The notes beneath the pieces were generated by a model. That model did not search any database. It was given only the letters and a program-made list of their open reading frames with translations, and had not been told where the DNA came from. Below, in pieces: positions 14,998 through 22,684 of a stretch of DNA of 64,000 nucleotides (positions within the stretch are counted from its first letter, which is position 1; each line of letters begins with the position of its first letter). Source of the stretch: Pseudomonas vranovensis DSM 16006 (GTDB lineage: Bacteria > Pseudomonadota > Gammaproteobacteria > Pseudomonadales > Pseudomonadaceae). Made by a program: the position numbers and the translations under genes. The stretch lies in NCBI RefSeq assembly GCF_000425805.1, contig NZ_AUED01000023.1:46313-110312 (forward strand), in the 5' to 3' direction.

Positions 14998-15575
14998 CTA
15001 CCTCTCAGGACATGTTGAGCACGCGTGAAGCGCTGTTGCAGGCGCTGTTGCTGCGCGGCATGGACGGTGATGCGGCGGCCTACCGTGAATTTCTCACGGC
15101 CCTTGGGACGCACCTGCGCAGCTACCTGCTCCGACGCCTGGCGCAGCGTCCCAGCGAGGTCGAGGACCTGTTGCAGGAGGTGTTGCTGGCGGTACACAAC
15201 GCCCGTCACACCTACCGCGCCGACCAACCGCTGACCGCCTGGGTGCAGGCCATTGCGCGCTACAAGCTGGCCGATCATTTTCGCGCCTACGCCCGTCGCG
15301 AGGCGTTGCAGCAACCGCTGGAAGACGACGATGAACTGTTCGCCGCTGAAGACCACGAGCCGGGCCAGGCCGGGCGCGATCTCGCCCGTTTGTTGCAGCT
15401 GCTGCCCGAGCGGCAGCGCCTGCCGATTGTTCACGTGAAACTTGAGGGCATGTCGGTGGAAGAGACCGCGCAACTGACCGGGCTGTCGGCGTCGGCAGTA
15501 AAGGTGGGCATCCACCGTGGGCTCAAGGCCCTGGCGAGCATTATTCGAGGAAAGCGAAGCGATGAAGACCGATGA
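14988..15575 (+). CDS. ECF RNA polymerase sigma factor of the bufferin locus
   Basis: 195 residues with region 2 (FLTALGTHLRSYLLRRL, then VEDLLQEVLLAVHNARHTY) and region 4 (LPERQRLPIVHVKLEGMSVEETAQLTGLSASAVKVGIHRGLKAL). It is divergent from the bufferin operon and overlaps the anti-sigma gene downstream by 14 bases. The ATG at 14988 has AAGG 6 bases upstream; ATG 15012 is a good alternative given the promoter at 14972-14997. By analogy with Caulobacter SigF-NrsF it probably responds to metal or redox stress and switches on both itself and bufABC. Confidence 0.92.
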   Translation: MQRTTSQDMLSTREALLQALLLRGMDGDAAAYREFLTALGTHLRSYLLRRLAQRPSEVEDLLQEVLLAVHNARHTYRADQPLTAWVQAIARYKLADHFRAYARREALQQPLEDDDELFAAEDHEPGQAGRDLARLLQLLPERQRLPIVHVKLEGMSVEETAQLTGLSASAVKVGIHRGLKALASIIRGKRSDEDR

Positions 15576-16203
15576 ACTGATTTCGCTGCTGGCCAACGCC
15601 GAAACGGCGGTGGACCGGCATGCCCTGGCCCGGCGCTTTGCCGCGGCGTTGCTGGGCGGCGGGCTGGCTGGGCTGTTGCTGGTGATGGTGGTGTACGGCG
15701 TGCGCGCGGACCTTGCCGAAGTGGCCGCCACGCCGCTGTTCTGGGCCAAGCTGGCACTGCCGGGCAGCCTGGCGCCGCTGGCGCTGTGGCTGTCGACACG
15801 CTTGGCGCGGCCGGGGGTGGCCGGTGGGGCGGCCTGGGTGGCATTGGGCTTGCCGTTGCTGCTGGTGTGGCTGGGTGGCGCGCTGGCGCTGGTGGGCGTG
15901 CCGGTGGATGCCCGGGTCGACATGGTCCTTGGTCGCACCTGGCGCACCTGTGCGTTGAACATTGGCCTGTTGTCGATACCAACCTTTATCGGCGTGTTCT
16001 GGGCGGTGCGCGGGCTGGCCCCGACCCGCCTGCGCCAGGCGGGGGCCGCCGCAGGCCTGCTCGCAGGGGCGACAGCAACGGTTGCCTACTCGTTGCATTG
16101 CCCGGAAATGGAAGTGCCGTTCTGGGGGGTGTGGTACGTGCTGGGAATGCTGGTTCCAACCTTGCTGGGTGCAGCCCTGGGTCCGAAGCTACTGCGCTGG
16201 TGA
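15562..16203 (+). CDS. NrsF-type anti-sigma factor (DUF1109), membrane protein
   Basis: 213 residues with six predicted membrane helices starting near residue 27 (AAALLGGGLAGLLLVMVVYG). It has the family C-terminal part with TVAYSLHCPEMEVPFWGVWY, where Cys and His are conserved in DUF1109. ATG 15562 is chosen because it places the short cytoplasmic N-terminus (MKTDELISLLANA) at the start; the longer frame reads through the sigma gene. It would hold the ECF sigma at the inner membrane until a metal or oxidative signal arrives. The 14-base overlap with the sigma gene indicates coupled translation. Confidence 0.88.
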   Translation: MKTDELISLLANAETAVDRHALARRFAAALLGGGLAGLLLVMVVYGVRADLAEVAATPLFWAKLALPGSLAPLALWLSTRLARPGVAGGAAWVALGLPLLLVWLGGALALVGVPVDARVDMVLGRTWRTCALNIGLLSIPTFIGVFWAVRGLAPTRLRQAGAAAGLLAGATATVAYSLHCPEMEVPFWGVWYVLGMLVPTLLGAALGPKLLRW

Positions 16204-16211
16204 TACAGCCT

Positions 16212-16350
16212 CAAGCCCCGGCAACTGCGCCAGCAGCCCCGCCGCAATGTTGATGGCCATGAACTGCCCGACCTGCGCCGGGGTAAAGCCCAGCTGCGTG
16301 GCGAAGATCGGCGTGAGTCCATACAGACAGCCGTTCAACAACCCGCAGGC
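16212..16350 (-). pseudogene. Fragment of an MFS transporter gene
   Basis: About 130 bases on the minus strand encode LLNGCLYGLTPIFATQLGF, then TPAQVGQFMAINIAAGLLAQLPG. They match, at roughly 85% by eye, an internal part of the MFS gene at 26093-27253 (copy at about 26496-26630). No start or stop belongs to it. The frame is intact but both ends are cut, so it is a remnant beside a foreign-looking gene. The remaining gap to 16579 has only a short GCAGTT run repeated three times (16551-16568). Confidence 0.75.
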
Positions 16351-16579
16351 GTCATGGCTGAATACCCCGCAACAAGATGCCTTATCGCGCGGCCCCCTGT
16401 CTCGGAAACTTCCTAAATACGTCCCTGTCTAGCACTGTTACGATCGTGAACACCCTGATCAACACCCGGTGCCACTGTTCTAACGTATTGGCTGACGCGT
16501 TTATAGGTCGGCAGGCCGTTCGAGTAGGGCGTTGGCGGACTCAGGAGATTGCAGTTGCAGTTGCAGTTAACACTATTCA

Positions 16580-17650
16580 ATGGGGCGTTCAGCGATGCAT
16601 ACAGTAGAAGACTTCATGGAGGCGACCAGTTTTGTCGAGCGACGGGGCAACCGCGAGCTGACACAAATTGACCAGTTACTCCTGAACTACCATCGAACAT
16701 CCTACCGTTCGGTAAGAAAAGAAATTCAGAGCTTGATGGACATCGTCAACGCGTGCTTGGGGTTTTTATATAAAAAACCTCAAAACCATAAGGTGTCCGC
16801 GGTTATAGAGTTACATTATGAGGCGATCATCCGGGTAGAGCACCTTGTCAACCAACGCGTAACCTGGGACAGCCCGTATGCTACAAAGAGAGGTTGGGGG
16901 CGCGTCAAGGAGGCCATTCCCATCCTCTTCAAGGGCGCAAATAGTCAGACACGTACCCTGCGTCCCGACTATTGGCAGGAGGCGCTGATCAAGGATCATT
17001 TTGCCTTACGACGTGACCCGAGTGACCCCTTCGAGTGTTGGAAGAAGACCGATGCCGTCCAAGAGAATCATAACGACTGGGATTATATTGAATGGGTGCG
17101 TAACCACTACCTCCCCAAACTTATATCAGATGGCAAGACCCAGGAACTGTTCTTGCGCTTTTTCAATAATGTGAAATACCTCGATCGGCATAAAAGAGGC
17201 GAAAAGCAACTGCATATAAAAAACGGTGTCTTCTACAATTCGCTCGGCGAACTGTTTCATACCGGTACTATGCAAACAAATGCCGAGGGCCCTGGCTGGG
17301 GAATTTACGTTCGCGACCCCGCCAATAACATCTACGCTCATTCGCACAAAGTGCATGCCTTCCACCACTCTTCTTTTCTTTTTGGTGCGCCTGTCAACAG
17401 TGCCGGCGAAATCGCCATCCGCCTTGGACAACTCATCGGGGTCACTAACAAAAGCGGTCACTATCAGCCCGAGTTCTCTCATTTCTTAGGGATGCTGGAC
17501 TACCTTCACTCGCAAGGCGTGGTGCTTAGTGGTGTCGCAGCCTGCGCCTCCCCCAGCCGCCATGATCAAGAATTTTATGACGCTGACGAGGTACGTCGCA
17601 CAAGAGGGATTCTTGGTACCCGAAAACTGAAAAAGGTGAGAGCTCTCTAA
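16580..17650 (+). CDS. Orphan protein with a C-terminal FHHSSF domain seen in Pseudomonas effectors
   Basis: 356 residues. The N-terminal two thirds are helical and unrecognised. The C-terminal part reads NSLGELFHTG, GWGIYVRDPANNIYAHSHK, FHHSSFLFGAPVNSAGEIAI and then KSGHYQPEF. I recall this module at the end of various bacterial effectors and toxins, but it has no named activity that I can state. ATG 16595 with GGGG 7 bases upstream is an alternative start. Its GC content is lower than in the neighbours, and it sits next to a broken transporter fragment, so it was probably acquired. No secretion signal is visible. Confidence 0.65.
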   Translation: MGRSAMHTVEDFMEATSFVERRGNRELTQIDQLLLNYHRTSYRSVRKEIQSLMDIVNACLGFLYKKPQNHKVSAVIELHYEAIIRVEHLVNQRVTWDSPYATKRGWGRVKEAIPILFKGANSQTRTLRPDYWQEALIKDHFALRRDPSDPFECWKKTDAVQENHNDWDYIEWVRNHYLPKLISDGKTQELFLRFFNNVKYLDRHKRGEKQLHIKNGVFYNSLGELFHTGTMQTNAEGPGWGIYVRDPANNIYAHSHKVHAFHHSSFLFGAPVNSAGEIAIRLGQLIGVTNKSGHYQPEFSHFLGMLDYLHSQGVVLSGVAACASPSRHDQEFYDADEVRRTRGILGTRKLKKVRAL

Positions 17651-17760
17651 CAGTATGGCCCTGCGCTTTCCATGCTGATGCTGTCAGCTGGAGAGTCATT
17701 CAGGGCGTCCTGCTGCACTGTAAGTGATCCAGTAACGCGTTTCGCCCAACTTTCGCAGTG

Positions 17761-18120
17761 TCAGGCCCCGCCCCTGAAGCAGGACACCCCCCAGGCCGTC
17801 AACTTGAACGGCAGGTGATAATGCTGTGCCGTATCCCCCACCCCAAACCGGTACACCAGCTCATCCAGAAACGGCACGGCCGGCAGGGCCAAACCCTGAG
17901 CGCGATAAAACGCCGCTACCTGCAAGCTCGCTTCGTAGACGCCAGCCGAGCACTGCGCTTTACACGCATCAAGCCCCGGCAATAGTCCATTTCCCCCAAC
18001 CCGGCCTTCACACACAAGCTCCCGCCGACTACCGTCCAGTCGCTCCAGGCGAACCTGCAACCCTTCGGCTACCCGCCCACTGGCTACATCCACCACATGG
18101 ATGGAAATGCCGCCGTTCAT
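17761..18120 (-). CDS. uraH: Hydroxyisourate hydrolase-like (transthyretin-related) protein
   Basis: 119 residues with the HIUase layout: ISIHVVDVASGRVAEGLQV (first active-site His), ...LVYRFGV..., then HYHLPF. The family hydrolyses 5-hydroxyisourate in uric acid breakdown. The usual C-terminal YRGS tetrapeptide is here FRGG followed by Ala, and the preceding PLLLSPYGYST-like segment is also changed, so activity or substrate may differ. Start overlaps the end of the deaminase gene by 4 bases. Permease, deaminase and this gene form a purine/ureide operon. Confidence 0.75.
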   Translation of the reverse strand: MNGGISIHVVDVASGRVAEGLQVRLERLDGSRRELVCEGRVGGNGLLPGLDACKAQCSAGVYEASLQVAAFYRAQGLALPAVPFLDELVYRFGVGDTAQHYHLPFKLTAWGVSCFRGGA

Positions 18121-18626
18121 GACCAGAACCCCTGGTGCGATTCAGCCGCCTCATTCTCCAGCATCGGCCCTTCCACGCTGACTTTGCGCTGGCCCTTGGC
18201 GAACACTTCGCGGCACGGCAACGAGAAGGTCGGGTTCTCCGGGTGATCCCCCGTCAGCCCCAGCAGCGCATGCTCCGACAACGCGTAGACCACGCGGCCA
18301 ATGCCGGTCCAGTACACCGCCCCGGCGCACATGCAGCAAGGCTCGGCGCTGGTGTACAGGGTGCAGTCGGCCAAGGCCTCGGGCGACCGTTTTTTCGCCG
18401 CCATTGCCGCCGCTACCAATTCGGCGTGCTGGGTCGGATCACCCTCAGGCGGCATGGAGTTGTTGCCGGCCTCGGCGATGATATTGCCGTCACGATCGGC
18501 GACCAGCGCGGCAAACGGGTGGCGCCCCCGCTCCCGGGAGGCAGTGGACAGGGCAATGCTGCGGCGCAGCAACAGCAGGTCGAGCTCGGATACGCCGGCA
18601 GGGGTGAGTTGAGTGAATTGGGTCAT
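18117..18626 (-). CDS. Nucleoside/guanine deaminase (CDA-fold)
   Basis: 169 residues with the zinc deaminase motifs HAE (in TQHAELVAAA, catalytic Glu) and PCxxC (SAEPCCMCAGAVYW). The remaining pattern, ending in the C-terminal EVFAKGQRKVSVEGP, fits guanine-deaminase-like or nucleoside deaminases in purine operons. ATG 18626 is chosen for the AGGAG Shine-Dalgarno; an upstream ATG would add 12 residues that are not family-like. It lies between the permease and uraH and overlaps uraH by 4 bases. The exact base deaminated cannot be told from sequence. Confidence 0.85.
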   Translation of the reverse strand: MTQFTQLTPAGVSELDLLLLRRSIALSTASRERGRHPFAALVADRDGNIIAEAGNNSMPPEGDPTQHAELVAAAMAAKKRSPEALADCTLYTSAEPCCMCAGAVYWTGIGRVVYALSEHALLGLTGDHPENPTFSLPCREVFAKGQRKVSVEGPMLENEAAESHQGFWS

Positions 18627-18658
18627 GGGTAACTCCTGGGCAGTCAAAAGGGGGTACT

Positions 18659-19990
18659 TCACTCAGCCAGTTCGGCGGCGATGCCGTCGCTGGCGTTCTT
18701 TTCGTTATTGAGCAAAACGTTGAGCACGATGGCGGTGATCGCACCGAGGAAAATGCCGCTTTCAAGAATCAGCTTGAGCGCGCCATGGGCGTGTTCGAAC
18801 AGGGCAGGGAACGACATCGGCAGCACGCCGACGCTGACCGACACTGCCACGATGATGCCGTTGCGGGTGCCCTCGAACTTCACCCGTGACAGCTCCTGGA
18901 TACCGGCCACGGTGGTCATGCCGAACATCACGATGGCGCACCCGCCCAGCACCGGGGTGGGCACGGCGGCGATCAGGGCTCCGAGCTTGGGGAACAGGCC
19001 CATCAGCACCATGATCGCGCCCGCAGCAGCGACCACGAACCGGCTCCTCACGTTGGAAAGCGCGATCAGGCCGGTGTTCTGGGTAAAGGCGTTGTACGGG
19101 AAACTGTTGAACACACCGCCCAGCATGGTCGACAAACCATCGGCACGGAACGCATTGCCCAGGGTTTGCTGGGTGGTCGGTTTGCCGGTCAGCTTGCCGA
19201 TGGCCAGGCAGTTGCCGGTGGTCTCGGCCATGATCACCAGCATCGCCAGGGTCATGATCATGATCGGCACCAGCGAGAACTCAGGCACACCAAAGGCCAT
19301 TGGCGGGCTCAGTTCGAACCAGGCCGCATCGCCCACGCGGCTGAAGTTGGTCATGCCGAAGGCTGCGGCAATCAGGCTTCCTGCGAACAGGCCGATGAGC
19401 ACGCTGAGGTTGCCGATAAAGCCCGAAAACTTGGCGTAGATCACCAGCGTCACGCTGACCGTCGCCAGCCCCAGCAGCAAGTTGGCGGGCTTGCCGAAGT
19501 CTTCGGCGCCCGGGTTACCGCCGCCCAGCCAGATGGCCGCCGCCGGCATCAGCGAGATGCCGATGATGGTAATCAGGCTGCCGATGACCACTGGGGGAAA
19601 GAAGCGCAGCAAGCGGCTGAACACCGGCGCCAGGGCAATGGTGATGGCGCCTGCCGCAATCACCGCACCAAATATCTGGCTGAGCCCGAACTCCTTGCCG
19701 ATCATGATCATCGGCGCCAGGGCGATGAACGAGCAGCCCTGGATCAACGGCAAGCGGGCACCGAATTTCCAGAAGCCCAGGGTCTGGATCAACGTCGCTA
19801 TACCCGAGGTCAGCAGGTTGGCGTTGATCAGGGTGACGATCTGGGCAGATGTCAGTCCCAACGCACTGCCCAGAATCAGCGGCACCGCCACGGCACCGGC
19901 GTACATCACCAGCACGTGCTGCAGGCCGAAGGTGAACAACTGTCGCAGGGGCAAAACCTCGTCCACCGGATGAACCCGTTTAGTGCTCAT
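18659..19990 (-). CDS. NCS2-family xanthine/urate permease
   Basis: 443 residues with 12-14 helices and the NCS2 signatures: LQHVLVMYAGAVAVPLILG, QGCSFIALAPMI, MAETTGNCLAIGKLTGK (substrate-binding Glu/Asn region) and NSFPYNAFTQNTGLIALS. It should import xanthine, urate or a related purine by proton symport. It starts the purine operon and is divergent from a LysR gene. The leader holds CAACAACAA (minus strand, 20028-20020) near the AGGAG Shine-Dalgarno, a Crc/Hfq-type CA motif. Confidence 0.9.
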   Translation of the reverse strand: MSTKRVHPVDEVLPLRQLFTFGLQHVLVMYAGAVAVPLILGSALGLTSAQIVTLINANLLTSGIATLIQTLGFWKFGARLPLIQGCSFIALAPMIMIGKEFGLSQIFGAVIAAGAITIALAPVFSRLLRFFPPVVIGSLITIIGISLMPAAAIWLGGGNPGAEDFGKPANLLLGLATVSVTLVIYAKFSGFIGNLSVLIGLFAGSLIAAAFGMTNFSRVGDAAWFELSPPMAFGVPEFSLVPIMIMTLAMLVIMAETTGNCLAIGKLTGKPTTQQTLGNAFRADGLSTMLGGVFNSFPYNAFTQNTGLIALSNVRSRFVVAAAGAIMVLMGLFPKLGALIAAVPTPVLGGCAIVMFGMTTVAGIQELSRVKFEGTRNGIIVAVSVSVGVLPMSFPALFEHAHGALKLILESGIFLGAITAIVLNVLLNNEKNASDGIAAELAE

Positions 19991-20187
19991 GTCGTGTGTC
20001 TCCTGAAGGTGCGGCTTTTTTGTTGTTGACAGGAACTGCTGACGTCGGGGCTATAGTTGAACGTCGTGAGCGATGAAACAAGTTAGTAACTATCGGCCTG
20101 GTCGATGGGTGGCGTACTTGCACATCGCTCCGATTGCGTTGCAGGATTCGCACCGAAGGGTTCACCCAAGGCTCAGGAGCAGGCACG

Positions 20188-21102
20188 TTGCGCTTTTCAC
20201 TGGATCAATTGCTGATGTTCACCCAGGCAGTAAAAAGCGGCTCGTTCTCTGCGGCCGGGCGCAAGCTGGGCAAGACGCAATCAACGATCAGCGCGGCCAT
20301 TGCCAACCTGGAGGCAGACCTTGGGGTCGAGTTGTTCGACCGCGCCAGCCGCAGCCCGACACTGACGGCCAGCGGGCAGAAGCTGCTGATCCAGGCCGAG
20401 GCGGTACTGGAGCGTTGCCTGGCCCTGGAGGCGCATGCCGATTGCCTGTCGGAAACGGTGGAGCCGAGCCTGACGCTTGCGATTGAAACGCCGTATGGCC
20501 CGGTCATGCCGGTGCTCAAGGATTTCGAACAGGCCTTCCCCTTTGTCGACCTGATCATCCGCCACCCGGTGCATGGCGATGTCAGCGAATTGGTGGCCCG
20601 AGGCGAGGCCGTGCTGGGCATTGCCTTCTCGCAGCCGGGGTACCCGAAGGAACTGGCGTTCCAGCAACTGGGCAAGTTGATCATGCTACACGTCTGCCAC
20701 CCGGCGCACCCGCTGGCGCAGATGGCTACGGTGACCTTTGACGACTTGCACGTGCACCGGCGCCTGGCGTTCAGCGCCCATGCCAGCAAACTGCCCAGCA
20801 GCGAGTACCTGCGCTCGACCCAACTGTGGCAGGCGGAAAGTTACCTGGCGTTGCTTGAAATGGTCCGTGCCGGCCTTGGCTGGACAACCCTGCCGCGCCA
20901 ATTGATACAGCGCGAGCTGGCGCGGGGTGAGTTGGTGGAGCTGCAACTGACGGCCTACCCATATACCGACTGGCACGTGGGTGTAGACATGCTCTGGGCC
21001 CGCCAGCGGCCGCTGGACAAGGCCCAGCGCTGGCTCAAGGAGCGCTTGCAGCACAACAAGGTGTTCGAACTCGACCGTAACGGCCAACCCACCACCCTCT
21101 GA
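20188..21102 (+). CDS. LysR family transcriptional regulator
   Basis: About 304 residues. The N-terminal helix-turn-helix reads FTQAVKSGSFSAAGRKLGKTQSTISAAIANLEADLGVELFDR, a standard LysR pattern, followed by a substrate-binding domain. The TTG at 20188 is preferred because AGGAG lies 7 bases before it and the family starts with RFSLDQL; a longer frame from 20134 adds an unlikely tail. It is divergent from the purine permease and probably controls it. The inducer is likely a purine intermediate. Confidence 0.88.
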   Translation: MRFSLDQLLMFTQAVKSGSFSAAGRKLGKTQSTISAAIANLEADLGVELFDRASRSPTLTASGQKLLIQAEAVLERCLALEAHADCLSETVEPSLTLAIETPYGPVMPVLKDFEQAFPFVDLIIRHPVHGDVSELVARGEAVLGIAFSQPGYPKELAFQQLGKLIMLHVCHPAHPLAQMATVTFDDLHVHRRLAFSAHASKLPSSEYLRSTQLWQAESYLALLEMVRAGLGWTTLPRQLIQRELARGELVELQLTAYPYTDWHVGVDMLWARQRPLDKAQRWLKERLQHNKVFELDRNGQPTTL

Positions 21103-21116
21103 TTGATGGGGCCACG

Positions 21117-22622
21117 CTACAGCGCATCGCGGGGCAAGCTCGCGCCTACGGCCACCCAGCGGCTTTGCAGGGCAAACCACAAGGTGGCGACATCGCCCGT
21201 GTTGTCCATTGAGCGTCCACTGATCGCTTCGATGCGGCGTATGCGGTACACCAGGGTTTGTTTGTGTACATGCAGGCGCTTTGCAGCCTGCAGCCACGAG
21301 CGATTCTCTTCCAGGAACACTTGCAAGGTGTGCAGCAGTGAAGTGCCTTGTGCCTGGTCATAGGCATGGAGGGCACCCAGCACCGAGCGGAAAGCGCGAA
21401 GAGCTTCATCCGGGGTGCGGGGAAGCCAGGGCGTGTCGGTTTCAAGCTCTGCATAGCGGCATACCCTACGCTGCGCGTGGGTGTGGGCGCAGGCCAGCAG
21501 AGCTTCGCGCAACGCCTCGGCACTGCGCTGTACGGTGTGGAGGGGGGCGCTTGAACCAAGGCTCAGGTCAAGCTGTTCGACCAGTGTCGATTGCAGGCCA
21601 TCGGCATGCAGCAGGATGAGTTCGTCACCCTGGCTGCGCGCCAGCAAGCGATCGTTGAGCAGCCGCAAGAGCGTTTCGGGACTGCTGCGCAACCCCGGCC
21701 CCCGGGCAATGCTGAATACCGCCTGCTCAAGGGCCAGGCCAGGTAGTTGATCCTGCAAGCGTTGGGTGACTTGTTCGAGACTCAGGCGCTGTTGCAGCAA
21801 GTCATCGATCAATTCCGACCCAAGGCGCAAGCGTCGTTCGCGCTCTGCCTGGCGCCGCTGAACTTCCAGGCCGAGCACCGCAGTCAGATGGTGCAGCAGC
21901 CCATAGTCGGGCAAACCCTCACCGGTCACCACCAGCAGGCAGTCCTGCTCGGTATGCAGTTCAATGGTCAGTGCCTCACCGTCTGGCAGGGTGTGGCGAC
22001 GCAGCATGGGTTGTTGCTCCCCCTGCCTGCGTCGGCTGGCGAGCAGCGCTGTTCGCACCGTGTCGGGCAATGGGGCCAGTTGCTCATCCCAAGGCTGCAG
22101 CGTTACAGACAGCAGTACATGCAGACGGCATTGAATGTCCGATTCCAGGCGCTGTACCAATGCCGCCAGGCTCAGTCCGGAAATGCTCAGGCGGGCACTC
22201 TCGTACACCCGTGCCAGCGCGCTGCGGCGCTGGTATTCCTCTTTCTGATTGGCGTCGATGATGGCGCGCGTCACCGCCGCGAAGGGGACGCCGTATTCGG
22301 TGAGGATGACGGCGAAACCAAGCTGTTGTGCACGATCAGTGAGCGCATCGAGGTTGTCGGGTGCCTGCATATGCTCACCGATCATCATGCCGGCCAGGCC
22401 AGCGTCGGCAAGCCGCTGCACATACTCGCGCTGCGCCTGCGGGTCGGTGGGGACCCCCAGGCCGGTTGTCATCAGCACATCGCCCTCGCCCAGCCATTCG
22501 GTGGGGTCGGGCAGTTCGCACACATGCGCCCAGCGCACCTCACGTTCGAGACCATCGGTGCCGCTCAGCAAGTGTGAGCGAAGTTCGGGAAGAGCGATCA
22601 AGTCACGAATGTGCAGTGACAT
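21117..22622 (-). CDS. PucR family transcriptional regulator
   Basis: About 501 residues. N-terminal PucR domain (LHIRDLIALPELRSHLLSG, then WLGEGDVLMTTGLG and GFAVILTEYGVPF). The C-terminal helix-turn-helix HTLQVFLEENRSWLQAAKRLHVHKQTLVYRIRRIEA is the CdaR/PucR signature. ATG 22622 places the conserved domain at the start; upstream ATGs near 22687 that overlap the transporter stop are possible. It is the last gene of the minus-strand catabolic unit. The final residues (ASLPRDAL) and the stop come from a REP element. It probably senses the amine or amino acid handled by this operon. Confidence 0.85.
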   Translation of the reverse strand: MSLHIRDLIALPELRSHLLSGTDGLEREVRWAHVCELPDPTEWLGEGDVLMTTGLGVPTDPQAQREYVQRLADAGLAGMMIGEHMQAPDNLDALTDRAQQLGFAVILTEYGVPFAAVTRAIIDANQKEEYQRRSALARVYESARLSISGLSLAALVQRLESDIQCRLHVLLSVTLQPWDEQLAPLPDTVRTALLASRRRQGEQQPMLRRHTLPDGEALTIELHTEQDCLLVVTGEGLPDYGLLHHLTAVLGLEVQRRQAERERRLRLGSELIDDLLQQRLSLEQVTQRLQDQLPGLALEQAVFSIARGPGLRSSPETLLRLLNDRLLARSQGDELILLHADGLQSTLVEQLDLSLGSSAPLHTVQRSAEALREALLACAHTHAQRRVCRYAELETDTPWLPRTPDEALRAFRSVLGALHAYDQAQGTSLLHTLQVFLEENRSWLQAAKRLHVHKQTLVYRIRRIEAISGRSMDNTGDVATLWFALQSRWVAVGASLPRDAL

Positions 22623-22684
22623 GCGCGGGCGACTCCATTGGGTCAGGCGGGTGTCCGGGCTCATCCTGGCCTGTTGTCGTGTCA

